From contig NZ_CP108882.1 of the NCBI RefSeq assembly GCF_036347055.1, forward strand, positions 1,364,001 to 1,428,000: a stretch of 64,000 nt of DNA, read 5' to 3'. The notes beneath the pieces were generated by a model, which was given only the letters and a program-made list of their open reading frames with translations, ran no database searches and was not told the origin of the DNA. Positions 1 to 8,208 of this stretch are shown here, piece after piece (the stretch's first letter is position 1; the number at the start of each line of letters is the position of its first letter). The stretch is from Streptomyces sp. NBC_00820 (GTDB taxonomy: Bacteria > Actinomycetota > Actinomycetes > Streptomycetales > Streptomycetaceae). The translations under genes were made by a program, and so were the position numbers.

Positions 1-11
1 CCCGCTTTGCC

Positions 12-50
12 CGGTGTCCCGTCAGCCGTAGCCCGGTTGACGGGACACCG
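12..50. promoter_or_regulatory. Inverted repeat and likely promoter of the PobA-type gene
   Basis: A perfect 13-bp inverted repeat (CGGTGTCCCGTCA at 12-24, its complement at 38-50, 13-bp spacer) sits just before the hydroxylase gene. TTGACG at 37-42 resembles a -35 hexamer; 17 bp later TCTTGT at 60-65 could be the -10, with the GTG start at 72 six bases further. The right arm of the repeat overlaps the proposed -35, as expected for a repressor or activator site. It could instead be the terminator of a gene upstream of the window, since no T-run follows but the stem is strong. Confidence 0.5.
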
Positions 51-71
51 TCACGATGATCTTGTGATCCC

Positions 72-1295
72 GTGATTCCCCCCTCCCCCCACCCCAACTC
101 GGCGCCCGAGGAAGACCGTACGGTCGTCATCGTGGGCGCCGGACCCGCCGGACTCGCCATCGCCAACATCCTGCGGGCCGCCTCCGTCGACTGCGTGGTC
201 CTGGAGACCGAGAGCAGACAGTTCGTCGAGAACCGGCCGCGGGCCGGCGTCATCGAGGAATGGGCGGTGCGCGAGCTCCATCGCCGCGGCCTGGGCGAGA
301 ACCTGACGGCCAGGGCCGAGGCGCACGACACATGCGAGTTCCGCTTCGAGGGCGAACGGTTCCGGTTCGCCTACGGCGACCTGACCGGCCTTCGCCACTA
401 CTTCTACCCGCAGCCGCTGCTGGTGACGGACCTGGTGCGGGAGTACGCCGACGTACGCGGCGGCGACATCCGCTTCGGCGTGCGCGACGTACGCCTGCAC
501 GACGTGGACTCGGACCGGCCGGCGGTGTCGTACCTCTGCCCCGAGACCGGTGAACGGCGCGTGCTGCACTGTGCCTTCGTCGCCGGCTGCGACGGCGCCC
601 GGGGAGTGACGCGGGACGCGGTCCCGGCGGCGCGCAGGCGGATCGCGCGGCAGGACGGCGGCATCGGCTGGCTGGCCCTGCTCGCCGAGGCGCCGCCCTC
701 CGCCGACTGCGCCGTGTTCGGCATCCATCCGCGCGGATTCGCCGGTCACATGGCCCGCAGCCCCGACGTCACCCGCTACTACCTCCAGTGCGCGCCCGGC
801 GACGACCCGGAGAACTGGACGCACGACAGGGTCTGGGTCGAGCTGCGCACCCGGCTGGGTGCGGCCGGGGCACCCCCGTTGCGGGAGGGCCGGCTGATCG
901 AGAAGCGGGTCCTGGACCTGCACCACTACGTCGTCGAACCCCTCACCCACGGCCGGCTGCTGCTGGCCGGGGACGCCGGCCACCTCACGCCGCCCATCGC
1001 CGCGAAGGGCATGAACCTCGCCCTGCACGACGCCTTCCTGCTCGGCGACGCGCTGGTCGCGTACGTCACGCTGGGCGACGGCAGCGGCCTGGACGGCTAC
1101 TCGGACGCGTCCCTGCGCCGCGTGTGGGACTACCAGGAGTTCTCTCAGTGGCTGTCGGACGTCTACCACGGCGTCGCCTCCGGTGACCCCTTCCGTGCGG
1201 GCGTCACCCGGGCCCGGCTGCGCCGAGTGTTCACCTCACCGACGGCGGCGGCCACGTTCGCCGAGCAGTACCTGGGCGCGACCGCCGGGTTCTGA
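72..1295 (+). CDS. pobA: 4-hydroxybenzoate 3-monooxygenase (PobA-type FAD hydroxylase)
   Basis: A 407-residue flavoprotein of the aromatic hydroxylase family, close to the usual PobA length (about 394). It has the dinucleotide-binding GAGPAG at residues 22-27, a CDG motif near 172, and the FAD ribityl-binding GD motif ([12 protein letters not shown]) near 300. PobA enzymes use NAD(P)H and O2 to convert 4-hydroxybenzoate to protocatechuate, feeding the beta-ketoadipate pathway. The GTG start at 72 follows a possible promoter directly, so the mRNA may be leaderless; about 14 residues precede the usual family start. No other ring-cleavage gene lies nearby, so the substrate is inferred from overall resemblance; a related hydroxylase activity is possible. 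Confidence 0.85.
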   Translation: MIPPSPHPNSAPEEDRTVVIVGAGPAGLAIANILRAASVDCVVLETESRQFVENRPRAGVIEEWAVRELHRRGLGENLTARAEAHDTCEFRFEGERFRFAYGDLTGLRHYFYPQPLLVTDLVREYADVRGGDIRFGVRDVRLHDVDSDRPAVSYLCPETGERRVLHCAFVAGCDGARGVTRDAVPAARRRIARQDGGIGWLALLAEAPPSADCAVFGIHPRGFAGHMARSPDVTRYYLQCAPGDDPENWTHDRVWVELRTRLGAAGAPPLREGRLIEKRVLDLHHYVVEPLTHGRLLLAGDAGHLTPPIAAKGMNLALHDAFLLGDALVAYVTLGDGSGLDGYSDASLRRVWDYQEFSQWLSDVYHGVASGDPFRAGVTRARLRRVFTSPTAAATFAEQYLGATAGF

Positions 1296-1340
1296 GGGCA
1301 CCACGGGCCGCTGCGGCGGTGCGGGCCTCGCCGGTGCGGC

Positions 1341-1706
1341 TCAGCGCTCGGTCGCGGTGAGCCGCTCGGCGAGGCGGTGGTCGGCCGCCTTCAGCGTCTC
1401 GTCGACCAGGCGGCGCAGATGGTCGTCGCGGAGCGAGTAGACCACCCGGCGGCCCTCCTTGCGCGTGGTCACCAGACCCGCGAGACGCAGGCGGGCCAGA
1501 TGCTGGCTGACCGCCGGGCGGGCGGCTCCGCACGCCTCGGTGAGCGTGCCGACGTCGGCCTCGCCCGCCGTGAGGGCGTGCAGCAGGACGAGGCGGGTGC
1601 GGTCGCCGAGCAGGGCGAGGAGGTCGGCGGCGACGGCGAACTGCTCGTCGCCCGGAGTGCGTGGCTGCGCATGATGCGCAGGTGATAGGTGCATGCGTGC
1701 GCTCAT
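1341..1706 (-). CDS. ArsR/SmtB-family metal-responsive repressor
   Basis: A 121-residue winged-helix protein with the ArsR signature ALLGDRTRLVLLHAL (near residues 31-45) and the recognition segment PAVSQHLARLRLAGLV. It is divergent from a His-rich CDF metal exporter starting at 1767, the classic SmtB/CzrA arrangement, so it probably represses that exporter until zinc or a similar metal binds. The C-terminal helix holds D94-x-H96 and H110, which recalls the alpha-5 zinc site, but the spacing (14 rather than 11) is not canonical, so the metal ligands are uncertain. ATG at 1706 has no clear ribosome site; ATG at 1694 is an alternative start. Confidence 0.85.
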   Translation of the reverse strand: MSARMHLSPAHHAQPRTPGDEQFAVAADLLALLGDRTRLVLLHALTAGEADVGTLTEACGAARPAVSQHLARLRLAGLVTTRKEGRRVVYSLRDDHLRRLVDETLKAADHRLAERLTATER

Positions 1707-1712
1707 ACGCAC
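1666..1712. promoter_or_regulatory. Dyad symmetries at the arsR/CDF divergent promoter
   Basis: Two dyads lie in and beside the ArsR start: TGCGCAT-G-ATGCGCA at 1666-1680 (perfect, inside the ArsR reading frame) and GTGCG-CTCATA-CGCAC at 1697-1712. An AT-rich CATAAT at 1712-1717 could be the -10 of the CDF gene. ArsR proteins bind such imperfect palindromes; assignment as operator is inference from position. Confidence 0.45.
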
Positions 1713-1766
1713 ATAATGGCCGTGTGGGCGCCTCGCGTCCACTCCCGCACACGGAAGGGGAACCAC

Positions 1767-2969
1767 GTGAGCGAGCGGCACACACACCGGCACGGGCGTC
1801 CGGAGGACGGGCACCCGGGCGGGCACCCTCACGGGCACGACGAGGATCCCGCTGACCTCGGAGACCAACAAGGTCACGGGCACAGTCACGGTCACGGGCA
1901 CAGTCACGGCCACGAATGCGGTGACGACCGCGAACACGGCCACAGCCACCACAACAAGCAACGCCACAGCCACGACCACGGCCGCGCACTCCGCTCCCGC
2001 TGGCGTCACCTCCTCACCCCCCACTCCCACGAGAGCGCCGACAAGCTCGACCCCGCCCTGGAGTCCTCGGCGCGGGGGATGCGCGCGTTGTGGGTGTCGC
2101 TGGCGGTGCTCGGGGTGACCGCGCTGGCGCAGGCGGCGGTGGTGGCCGTCTCCGGGTCGGTGGCACTGCTCGGGGACACGGTGCACAACGCGGCGGACGC
2201 GCTCACGGCGGTACCGCTGGGCATCGCCTTCGTGGTGGGGCGGCGGGCGGCGACCCGGCGGTTCACCTACGGCTACGGGCGCGCCGAGGATCTGGCGGGT
2301 CTCGCGATCGTGCTGACCATCGCCGCGTCCGCCGCGTTCGCGGCCTGGGTGGCGGTCGGCCGGCTGCTCGACCCGCGTCCGGTCGAGCACGTCGCGGCGG
2401 TCGCGGTGGCCGCGCTGGTGGGCTTCGTCGGCAACGAGTGGGTCGCCCGCTACCGGATGCGGGTGGGCCGGGAGATCGGCTCGGCCGCACTGGTCGCGGA
2501 CGGGCTGCACGCCCGGACCGACGGATTCACCTCACTGGCCGTGCTGTTGGGCGCCGGGGGCTCGGCGCTTGGCTGGCAGTCGGCCGACCCCGTCGTCGGG
2601 TTGGCGATCACCGCCGCGATCGCGCTGGTGCTGCGGGACGCGGCGCGGGAGGTGTTCCGGCGGGTACTGGACGCCGTCGACCCGACACTGGTGGACCGGG
2701 CCGAGCAGGCGGTACGCGCGGTGCCGGGGGTGCGCGGGGTGGACGAGCTGCGGCTGCGGTGGATCGGGCACCGGCTGCGGGCCGAGCTGGCGATCGTGGT
2801 GGACGGCGATGCGACGGTACGGCAGGCACACGCGATCGCCGTCGAGGCCGAACACGCCCTGCTGCACGCCGTACCGAGGCTGACGGCGGCCCTGGTGCAC
2901 GCCGATCCGGCGTCCGGACCCGGCGAGAGCGACCCGCACCTGGCGCTGGCCCACCATCGGCCGGCCTGA
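1767..2969 (+). CDS. Cation diffusion facilitator (zinc-type) exporter
   Basis: A 400-residue CDF family proton/metal antiporter. The first ~90 residues are an exceptional His-rich cytosolic tail (repeats of HGHSHGHGHSHGH type), expected to bind or sense zinc. About six membrane helices follow, with the transport-site HxxxD pairs visible in TM2 (TVHNAAD) and TM5 (GLHARTD), then a cytosolic C-terminal domain. The GTG start at 1767 was chosen because AGGGG at 1756-1760 gives a well-spaced ribosome site; upstream ATGs lack one and would overlap the arsR start. Divergence from ArsR implies metal induction. Two H-to-D pairs suggest zinc or cadmium rather than manganese or iron. Confidence 0.9.
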   Translation: MSERHTHRHGRPEDGHPGGHPHGHDEDPADLGDQQGHGHSHGHGHSHGHECGDDREHGHSHHNKQRHSHDHGRALRSRWRHLLTPHSHESADKLDPALESSARGMRALWVSLAVLGVTALAQAAVVAVSGSVALLGDTVHNAADALTAVPLGIAFVVGRRAATRRFTYGYGRAEDLAGLAIVLTIAASAAFAAWVAVGRLLDPRPVEHVAAVAVAALVGFVGNEWVARYRMRVGREIGSAALVADGLHARTDGFTSLAVLLGAGGSALGWQSADPVVGLAITAAIALVLRDAAREVFRRVLDAVDPTLVDRAEQAVRAVPGVRGVDELRLRWIGHRLRAELAIVVDGDATVRQAHAIAVEAEHALLHAVPRLTAALVHADPASGPGESDPHLALAHHRPA

Positions 2970-2993
2970 CCCCGCACGCGCACCGGCGCGGCC

Positions 2994-3551
2994 TCAGGCG
3001 ACGCCGAGGCCCTCCAGGACGACCGCGCCGGGGAGTTCGGCGAGCGCCTTGCCCGGCATCAGCAGTTTGCCGCGCCGACGGCCGCTGCCGACCAGGACGT
3101 ACGGCAGGTCGGCCACCGCCGCGTCCACGAACACCGGCCAGTCGGCGGGCAGTCCGACCGGGGTGATGCCGCCGTACTCCATGCCGGTCTCGCCGGTCGC
3201 CATGTCCATCGAGGCGAACGACGCCTTGCGGGCGCCGAGTTGACGGCGTACGACGCCGTTGACGTCGACCCGGGTGGTGGAGAGCACCAGACACGCGGCG
3301 AGCGTGGTCTCGCCGCCCCGCTTGCCCGCGACCACCACGCAGTTCGCGGACCGTTCCAGCAGGTCGCGTCCGTAGTGCTCGACGAAGACCGCGGTGTCGG
3401 CCCAGTCCGGGTCGGTGTCCACGTACAGGATCTTGTCGGCGGTGACGCCGCCCTGCCAGTGGCGTACGGCGTCGGCGACCGGGGCCGTCAGCTCGTCGAG
3501 GCAGTCGGGAGCGGGGGTCGCGGTGTCGAAGTCACCGATGGGTGCGCGCAT
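2994..3551 (-). CDS. YbaK/EbsC-family aminoacyl-tRNA deacylase
   Basis: A 185-residue single-domain protein of the YbaK/ProXp family, which hydrolyses mischarged tRNA (for example Cys- or Ala-tRNA-Pro) in trans. Visible family features are the NCVVVAGKRGG segment near residue 70, RVDVNGVVRRQLGARKASFAS, the EYGGITPVGLP loop near 125 and the final LPYVLVGSGRRRGKLLMPG strand-turn. The ATG start is at 3551. It is convergent with the CDF gene (24-bp gap). The exact tRNA specificity cannot be read from the sequence. Confidence 0.85.
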   Translation of the reverse strand: MRAPIGDFDTATPAPDCLDELTAPVADAVRHWQGGVTADKILYVDTDPDWADTAVFVEHYGRDLLERSANCVVVAGKRGGETTLAACLVLSTTRVDVNGVVRRQLGARKASFASMDMATGETGMEYGGITPVGLPADWPVFVDAAVADLPYVLVGSGRRRGKLLMPGKALAELPGAVVLEGLGVA

Positions 3552-3593
3552 GGCGGCACGCTAACAAGACCCGGCCCCGTCGGTGCGCCCGTC

Positions 3594-4166
3594 TCAGATC
3601 ACGGGCGGCACCGAGACGGCCATCACCATCTCCATCGGCACGTCGCCGGTGTTGCCGTACACGTGCGGGGTGTTGGCCTCGAAGGACGCGCTCGCGCCGG
3701 CCGGGACGCGGTACTCCTCGCCGTCCACGGTGAGCGTCAGCTCGCCCGCGGTGACGTGGACCAGCTCGACCGTGCCGGCGGGATGGGGTTCGGAGGGGCT
3801 GCGGTCGCCCGGCATCAGCCGCCAGTCCCACATCTCCAGCGGGCCGGGCGCCTCGGTGCCGGCGAGGAGCCGGTTGTAGCTGCCCGCCTCGGTGTGCCAC
3901 AGCCGTACGGCCCGGTCGGCGGGGACGACGCGGACCTTCGGGCCCCGCTCGTAGTCGAGGAGGGTCGTGACACTGATGCCGAGCGCGTCCCCGATCTTGA
4001 CGACGGTGCCGATGCTCGGGTTGGTGCGGGCCTGCTCGATCTGGATGAGCATGCCGCGGCTGACGCCGGACCGGGCGGCGAGCACGTCCAGGGTGAAGCC
4101 GCGCACCGAGCGCCAGTGCTTGACGTTGCGCGCCAGGGACTGGGTCAGGAGTTCGAGGTCCGACAC
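3594..4166 (-). CDS. XRE-family regulator with C-terminal cupin
   Basis: A 190-residue regulator. Residues 8-65 form a helix-turn-helix of the XRE/Cro type (FTLDVLAARSGVSRGMLIQIE); residues ~110-180 form a small cupin barrel (EPHPAGTVELVHVTAGELTL), typical of regulators that sense small ligands in the MqsA/PuuR-like SutR group. GTG start at 4166 with GGACGG about 6 bases ahead. Such genes usually sit beside the transporter or catabolic gene they control; here the divergent side has only a striking dyad (4250-4275) and no convincing gene, so the target may be lost or the protein may be autoregulatory. Confidence 0.85.
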   Translation of the reverse strand: MSDLELLTQSLARNVKHWRSVRGFTLDVLAARSGVSRGMLIQIEQARTNPSIGTVVKIGDALGISVTTLLDYERGPKVRVVPADRAVRLWHTEAGSYNRLLAGTEAPGPLEMWDWRLMPGDRSPSEPHPAGTVELVHVTAGELTLTVDGEEYRVPAGASASFEANTPHVYGNTGDVPMEMVMAVSVPPVI

Positions 4167-4249
4167 GTTCCGTCCAATATCCGGGGTCAGAGGGCCAGGG
4201 GGTCAGCGGGCCAGTGGCCACAGGAGCGAGGGGTCAGGCATTTTGGATG

Positions 4250-4275
4250 CCATGGTTCAGTGAACCGAACCATGG
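4250..4275. promoter_or_regulatory. Nested palindromes upstream of the XRE-cupin gene
   Basis: CCATGGTTC (4250-4258) and GAACCATGG (4267-4275) form a perfect inverted repeat with an 8-bp spacer. Inside it GGTTCA-G-TGAACC (4254-4266) is a second perfect dyad sharing the left arm. Three GGTTC/GAACC half-sites are thus packed in 26 bp, 84 bp before the regulator start. This is a likely operator of the adjacent XRE-cupin protein. Confidence 0.55.
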
Positions 4276-4534
4276 TGAGCTGCACACACTCGTTCACCGC
4301 ACTGTACTGCGAGGCATCAGGGGCAGCGTTCTTCGCCCTGACCACCAGCCTCCTGCGGGGCCCGGCCGACTTCGGCGGCGGGCTGCTGACGCGGCGCACG
4401 CCCGCGCCGACCGGGGTCGTCGTCTCTCGGGCCGTCGCGGCGGCGGTGCGGGCGGTGTCAGCGGTGATCGCGATCGGCACCGGCGGCTGGACCCCGACCC
4501 TGGCCCTCGTCGGCCGCGCCGACATGGATCAGCC
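4276..4534. other. Stretch without a convincing gene
   Basis: About 260 bp between the dyad and a hexanucleotide repeat. A forward frame opens at ATG 4272 with high GC3 and hydrophobic stretches, but it has no stop until it runs far into the antisense of the acetyltransferase gene, so it is at best the 5' remnant of a lost membrane protein. No recognisable homology was seen. Confidence 0.3.
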
Positions 4535-4590
<56 letters not shown>

Positions 4591-4616
4591 TAGTCAGCCC
4601 TCCGGCTCCGGCAGAG

Positions 4617-5381
4617 TCAGGCCTCCGGCTCCAGCCGGGCCAGCGCCTCCACCGCCTCCTCGTCGAGTTCGGCGAGCGCGCGCAACTGCTCGGGCGTGAT
4701 CCCGTCCGTGGGCGGCACGGGCGCCGGGGTGCGGAGCGGGGGCTGCCAGCCGTCCTCGGGGGTCCAGCGCCGTACGACCCGGGCGGGCGCACCCGCCACC
4801 ACGGAGTGGTCGGGAACCGTTCCCCGCACCACCGCACCGGCCGCGACCACCACGTTCCGGCCGACCCTCGCCCCCGGCAGGATGACCGCGCCGGTGCCGA
4901 TCCAGCAGCCGGGGCCGATCTCCACGGGCTCCATCCGCGGCCACTGCCGGCCGATGGGCTCGTGCGGGTCGTCGTAGGAGTGGTTGGTGGAGGTGACGTA
5001 GACGTACGGCCCGAAGTAGCAGTCGCGGCCGATGGTGACGGAGGTGTCGGCGATGACGTGGCTGCCGCGGCCGAGGACGACCCCGTCACCGATGCGCAGG
5101 ATCGGGTCGGGCCCGAGGTCCAGGTCCGGCATCAGCCCGGCGGTGAGGGTGACCTGCTCGCCGATGATGCAGCAGGCGCCCAGCTCGATCCAGGGCTCGC
5201 CGAAGACCGTGCCGAGCGGGAAGGCCAGTCTGGTACCCGTTCCCATCGCGCCGAAGCGGAACCCCGCAGGGTGCTCGGCCGTGACGGACCCCTTGCGCTG
5301 CACCCAGGACCAGGCCGCGTGGACGGCGCGCTGGGCAAGCCGCTGCCGCCAGGATGAGAACGTGTTCTTGCGCTTCGGCAC
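4617..5381 (-). CDS. Left-handed beta-helix O-acetyltransferase
   Basis: A 254-residue acyltransferase of the hexapeptide-repeat (LbH) superfamily, resembling the maltose/galactoside acetyltransferase group. Hexapeptide-like repeats run from about residue 60 to 190 (IIGEQVTLTAG, IGDGVVLGRGSHVIA, WIGTGAVILPGARVG, VVVAAGAVVRG). STNHSYDDPHEPIGRQ supplies the likely catalytic His; VVAGAPARVVR is the usual end of the barrel. A ~45-residue acidic C-terminal tail follows, adjoining the CTCCGG repeat. GTG at 5381 was preferred over an upstream TTG at 5414. The acceptor substrate is unknown; no polysaccharide cluster surrounds it. Confidence 0.8.
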   Translation of the reverse strand: MPKRKNTFSSWRQRLAQRAVHAAWSWVQRKGSVTAEHPAGFRFGAMGTGTRLAFPLGTVFGEPWIELGACCIIGEQVTLTAGLMPDLDLGPDPILRIGDGVVLGRGSHVIADTSVTIGRDCYFGPYVYVTSTNHSYDDPHEPIGRQWPRMEPVEIGPGCWIGTGAVILPGARVGRNVVVAAGAVVRGTVPDHSVVAGAPARVVRRWTPEDGWQPPLRTPAPVPPTDGITPEQLRALAELDEEAVEALARLEPEA

Positions 5382-5488
5382 CCGCTCACGGTACTCAGCG
5401 GTGACCCCCGGCAAGAGGGCGGACCGCTGTGATCTTCACCCCACCCGATGAAATACCGTGCGGGTACTACGGATACGAGGAGACGGTG

Positions 5489-6016
5489 ATGACGCACAAG
5501 GCGCTGATCGTGGGCATCGGTGGCAGGGAACCGCGGATCGAGGCGGGGACGTTCGTGGCGCCGACCGCCTCGCTGATCGGTGAGGTCACGCTGAGCGCGG
5601 GCGCGAGCGTCTGGTACGGCGCGGTGGTGCGGGCCGACGTCGAGCGGATCACCGTGGGCGCCGACGCGAACGTGCAGGACAACGCCACCCTGCACGCCGA
5701 TCCCGGATTTCCGGTGACCGTCGGGGAGCGGGTGTCCATCGGGCACAACGCCGTGGTGCACGGGGCGACCGTGGAGGACGACTGCCTGATCGGGATGGGG
5801 GCCACCGTGCTCAACGGGGCCGTGATCGGGGCCGGCTCGCTGGTCGCCGCTCAGGCGCTGGTGCCGCAGGGAATGGTCGTGCCGCCGGGATCACTGGTCG
5901 CGGGGGTGCCGGCCAAGGTGCGGCGGGAACTGTCGGAGGAGGAGCGACAGGGGGTCACCCTGAACGGAACCCTGTACGCCGAGCTGGCGAAGGCGCACCG
6001 CGGGGTGCACGAGTAG
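5489..6016 (+). CDS. Gamma-class carbonic anhydrase-like protein
   Basis: A 175-residue beta-helix protein of the YrdA/PaaY/CaiE family. The three metal-binding histidines of gamma carbonic anhydrases are present in the expected order (NATLHAD, then IGHNAVVHG), followed by DDCLIGMGATVLNGAVIG. Such proteins hydrate CO2 or are inactive relatives. ATG 5489 has GGAGACGG (5479-5486 region) as ribosome site. It is divergent from the acetyltransferase, another beta-helix enzyme; the two share only the fold. Confidence 0.85.
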   Translation: MTHKALIVGIGGREPRIEAGTFVAPTASLIGEVTLSAGASVWYGAVVRADVERITVGADANVQDNATLHADPGFPVTVGERVSIGHNAVVHGATVEDDCLIGMGATVLNGAVIGAGSLVAAQALVPQGMVVPPGSLVAGVPAKVRRELSEEERQGVTLNGTLYAELAKAHRGVHE

Positions 6017-6082
6017 GCCTTCCGATCCGGACCGGACCGGCCGCAGGTCGGCGGCGGCGGGCGGAACCGCGTGCCCGCACGG

Positions 6083-6104
6083 CCCCGCATCCCTTCGGGC
6101 GGGG
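6083..6104. terminator. Hairpin between the gamma-CA and DedA genes
   Basis: CCCCGC (6083-6088) pairs with GCGGGG (6099-6104) around a 10-base loop, directly abutting the DedA stop codon at 6105. It lies between convergent genes and could end either transcript; there is no T-run. Confidence 0.4.
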
Positions 6105-6749
6105 TCAGTCCCCGGCGCTCACCGGTTCCGCTTCCCGCTGCTCCAGCTGGACCTTCTTGGCACGGCGCTTGATGATCAGCATCGAGGCCAGGCCGATCAG
6201 GAGCGCCACCACCAGGCCGAGGTAGGAGAACCTCTTCAGCCAGTCCTCGGCCACGACGCCGACGTAGTAGATGACGGCCGTGGTGCCGCCGGCCCAGCAG
6301 ATGCCGCCGAGGACATTGGCGATCAGGAACTTCCAATACGGCATGTGCAGCACGCCCGCCAGCGGGCCGGCGAAGATGCGCAGGAGGGCGACGAAGCGGC
6401 CGAAGAAGACGGCCCACATGCCCCACTTCTCGAAGGACCGCTCGGCGGTGGCGACATGGGCCTCGCTGAAGTGTCTCGGCAGTTTCGCGCCCAGCCAGGC
6501 CAGCAACGGCCGTCCGCCCTTGCGGCCGATCGCGTAGCCGATGGAGTCCCCGATCACGGCACCCGCGGTCGCGCAGGCACCCAGGACGACCGGGTTGACG
6601 CCCGAGTGCTGAGAGGACATCAGCGCCGCCGAGACCAGGACGATCTCGCCCGGCAGCGGGATGCCCAGACTTTCCAGACCGATGACCAGGGCCACCACGG
6701 CGTAGACCGCGACCGCGGGCACCGAGTCGAGCCATTCCTGCACGTGCAC
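6105..6749 (-). CDS. DedA-family membrane protein
   Basis: A 214-residue integral membrane protein of the DedA/VTT family, thought to act as lipid scramblases or undecaprenyl-phosphate flippases. Family landmarks are ESLGIPLPGEIVLVSAALM near residue 25, GDSIGYAIGRKGG near 65, and FFGRFVALLRIFAGPLAG near 115, plus a terminal helix. GTG at 6749 was chosen for the GGAGGA ribosome site 7 bases ahead; a longer frame upstream lacks support. The window also carries a related TVP38-type protein (17024-17803) and UppP, so several envelope-lipid functions are present but unlinked. Confidence 0.88.
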   Translation of the reverse strand: MHVQEWLDSVPAVAVYAVVALVIGLESLGIPLPGEIVLVSAALMSSQHSGVNPVVLGACATAGAVIGDSIGYAIGRKGGRPLLAWLGAKLPRHFSEAHVATAERSFEKWGMWAVFFGRFVALLRIFAGPLAGVLHMPYWKFLIANVLGGICWAGGTTAVIYYVGVVAEDWLKRFSYLGLVVALLIGLASMLIIKRRAKKVQLEQREAEPVSAGD

Positions 6750-6999
6750 CGCCGGTTCCTCCCCGGATCGCTGTCCCTGCCTGCGGGGACGTCGCATACG
6801 CGGCGCGCCCTGTGGGAAGGCTACCTGGTCGGCTGTGACCGGCGGCTCCCCCGAGCGCACGGCGGCACCGTCCTGCCCTCGGCCCTTCCCTTTTCGGACA
6901 TCCCGGTGTCATGCGGGACGGGAAGGCTCACCGCGGTCTCGCCGCCCCGCCTCCCCTGGTCCCCCGCCCCGGGGCCCGCTGTGGAAGGACGACGTCCCC

Positions 7000-8208
7000 G
7001 TGTCCTCACTGCCCCCGCTCTCCTCGCTCTCTCCACTGGCCGCGCGCTCGCAGCACGCGCCGCACTCACCGGGCTCGACGCAGCCCTCACCGCCCCCACC
7101 TCCCTCACCGTCCTCGCAGCCACCGCGGCCCTCGCGGACCTCGCGGCGATCACAACCCCCACAGCCCCCGCAGCCCCCAAGGCCCGCGCAGCCACCGCAG
7201 CCCGCACTCCCCGACCCCTCCCCTCCGGCACCGCCCCGGCCGGAGTCCCCGGTCCCGGAACGCCGTCCCTCGCTCATGGCGGCCCGGCCCGTCCGCCTCG
7301 CCCTGTGCCTGTCTCCCCTCCTGCTGGCCGTGGCCTGGGCGGTGGGCAACCAGTCCGTCGCGTACGAGGGCGCGGCCCGGCTGGCCGCGGCCGACCCCTG
7401 GTGGCTGCTGGCCGGGGCCGGGTTCGTCTGCCTGAACTGTGCCGCGGCCTCCTGCGTCCGGCAGGGCGCGCTGCCGGACCGGCTGCCGCCGGGGCTGCTG
7501 CTCGCCTCGCAGTTCGCCGCCGGCGCCGCGAACCACGTCCTCCCCGGCGGCCTCGGCGCGCACGCCGTCACGCTCCGTTTCCTGCGCACCCGGGGCGTGC
7601 CACCCGCCCGGGCCACCGCTTCCATCGCCCTGTACTCACTGGTCAGGTCCACCGCGAAGACGCTGCTCCTCCTGGTGTTCCTCGCGTTCTCCCCGGCCTG
7701 GCGAAGACTCGGGGAGCTGGTGCCGGACGAGCGTCCGCTGCTGCCGGCCCTCGCCGTGGCGGCCGGCGTCCTCGCGTCGGCGGGCGCGCTGCTGACGGCC
7801 GTACGACCGCTACGGCGCCCGGTTGTGGGCCTCGTCCGCTCCGCGCTCGCCGACGCGCGGGAGGTGCACTCCCGGCCCGGCCGGGTGCTGGCCCTGTGGG
7901 GCGGGGCCGCGGCGATGCCGCTGGCGCAGGGAGCCACGCTGGTCTGTGTCGGGGCGGCGCTCGGGCTGGAGCTGCCCTGGGTGCAGGTGGTCCTCGCCTT
8001 CCTGGCGGCCGGAACCGCCGTCGGAGTCGTACCGGCGCCCGGGGGCCTAGCCGTGGACGCGGCCCTCGTGTGGACCCTGGTGGCGTTCGGCTCCCCGCCG
8101 GCGACGGCCACGGCGACCGTCATCGGCTACCGGGTGCTGACCGACTGGCTTCCGCTGCTACCGGGGGCGCTGGTGCTGTCGGCGCTGTTCCGCGCGAAGG
8201 TGCTGTGA
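7000..8208 (+). CDS. YbhN/AglD-type multi-pass membrane protein (LPG synthase TM family)
   Basis: About 402 residues. The last ~310 form a multi-helix membrane domain of the lysylphosphatidylglycerol-synthase TM family (UPF0104), with the family-type segment ANHVLPGGLGAHAVTLRFL near residue 180 and a second APGGLAVDAALVW near 350. The first ~90 residues are a Pro/Ser/Gln-rich low-complexity cytosolic tail with long PPPP and QPP runs. GTG 7000 has GGAAGGA upstream; ATG 7276 just before the first helix is an alternative that would remove the tail. No synthase domain is attached, so lipid flipping or glycolipid handling is only a family inference. Its 3' end overlaps the convergent next gene by 82 bp. 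Confidence 0.75.
   Translation: MSSLPPLSSLSPLAARSQHAPHSPGSTQPSPPPPPSPSSQPPRPSRTSRRSQPPQPPQPPRPAQPPQPALPDPSPPAPPRPESPVPERRPSLMAARPVRLALCLSPLLLAVAWAVGNQSVAYEGAARLAAADPWWLLAGAGFVCLNCAAASCVRQGALPDRLPPGLLLASQFAAGAANHVLPGGLGAHAVTLRFLRTRGVPPARATASIALYSLVRSTAKTLLLLVFLAFSPAWRRLGELVPDERPLLPALAVAAGVLASAGALLTAVRPLRRPVVGLVRSALADAREVHSRPGRVLALWGGAAAMPLAQGATLVCVGAALGLELPWVQVVLAFLAAGTAVGVVPAPGGLAVDAALVWTLVAFGSPPATATATVIGYRVLTDWLPLLPGALVLSALFRAKVL

Noticed and set aside
4272..4534. Forward frame from ATG 4272 resembling a short membrane protein
   Set aside because: No stop before running through the antisense of a real gene and no recognisable family; kept only as a possible remnant.
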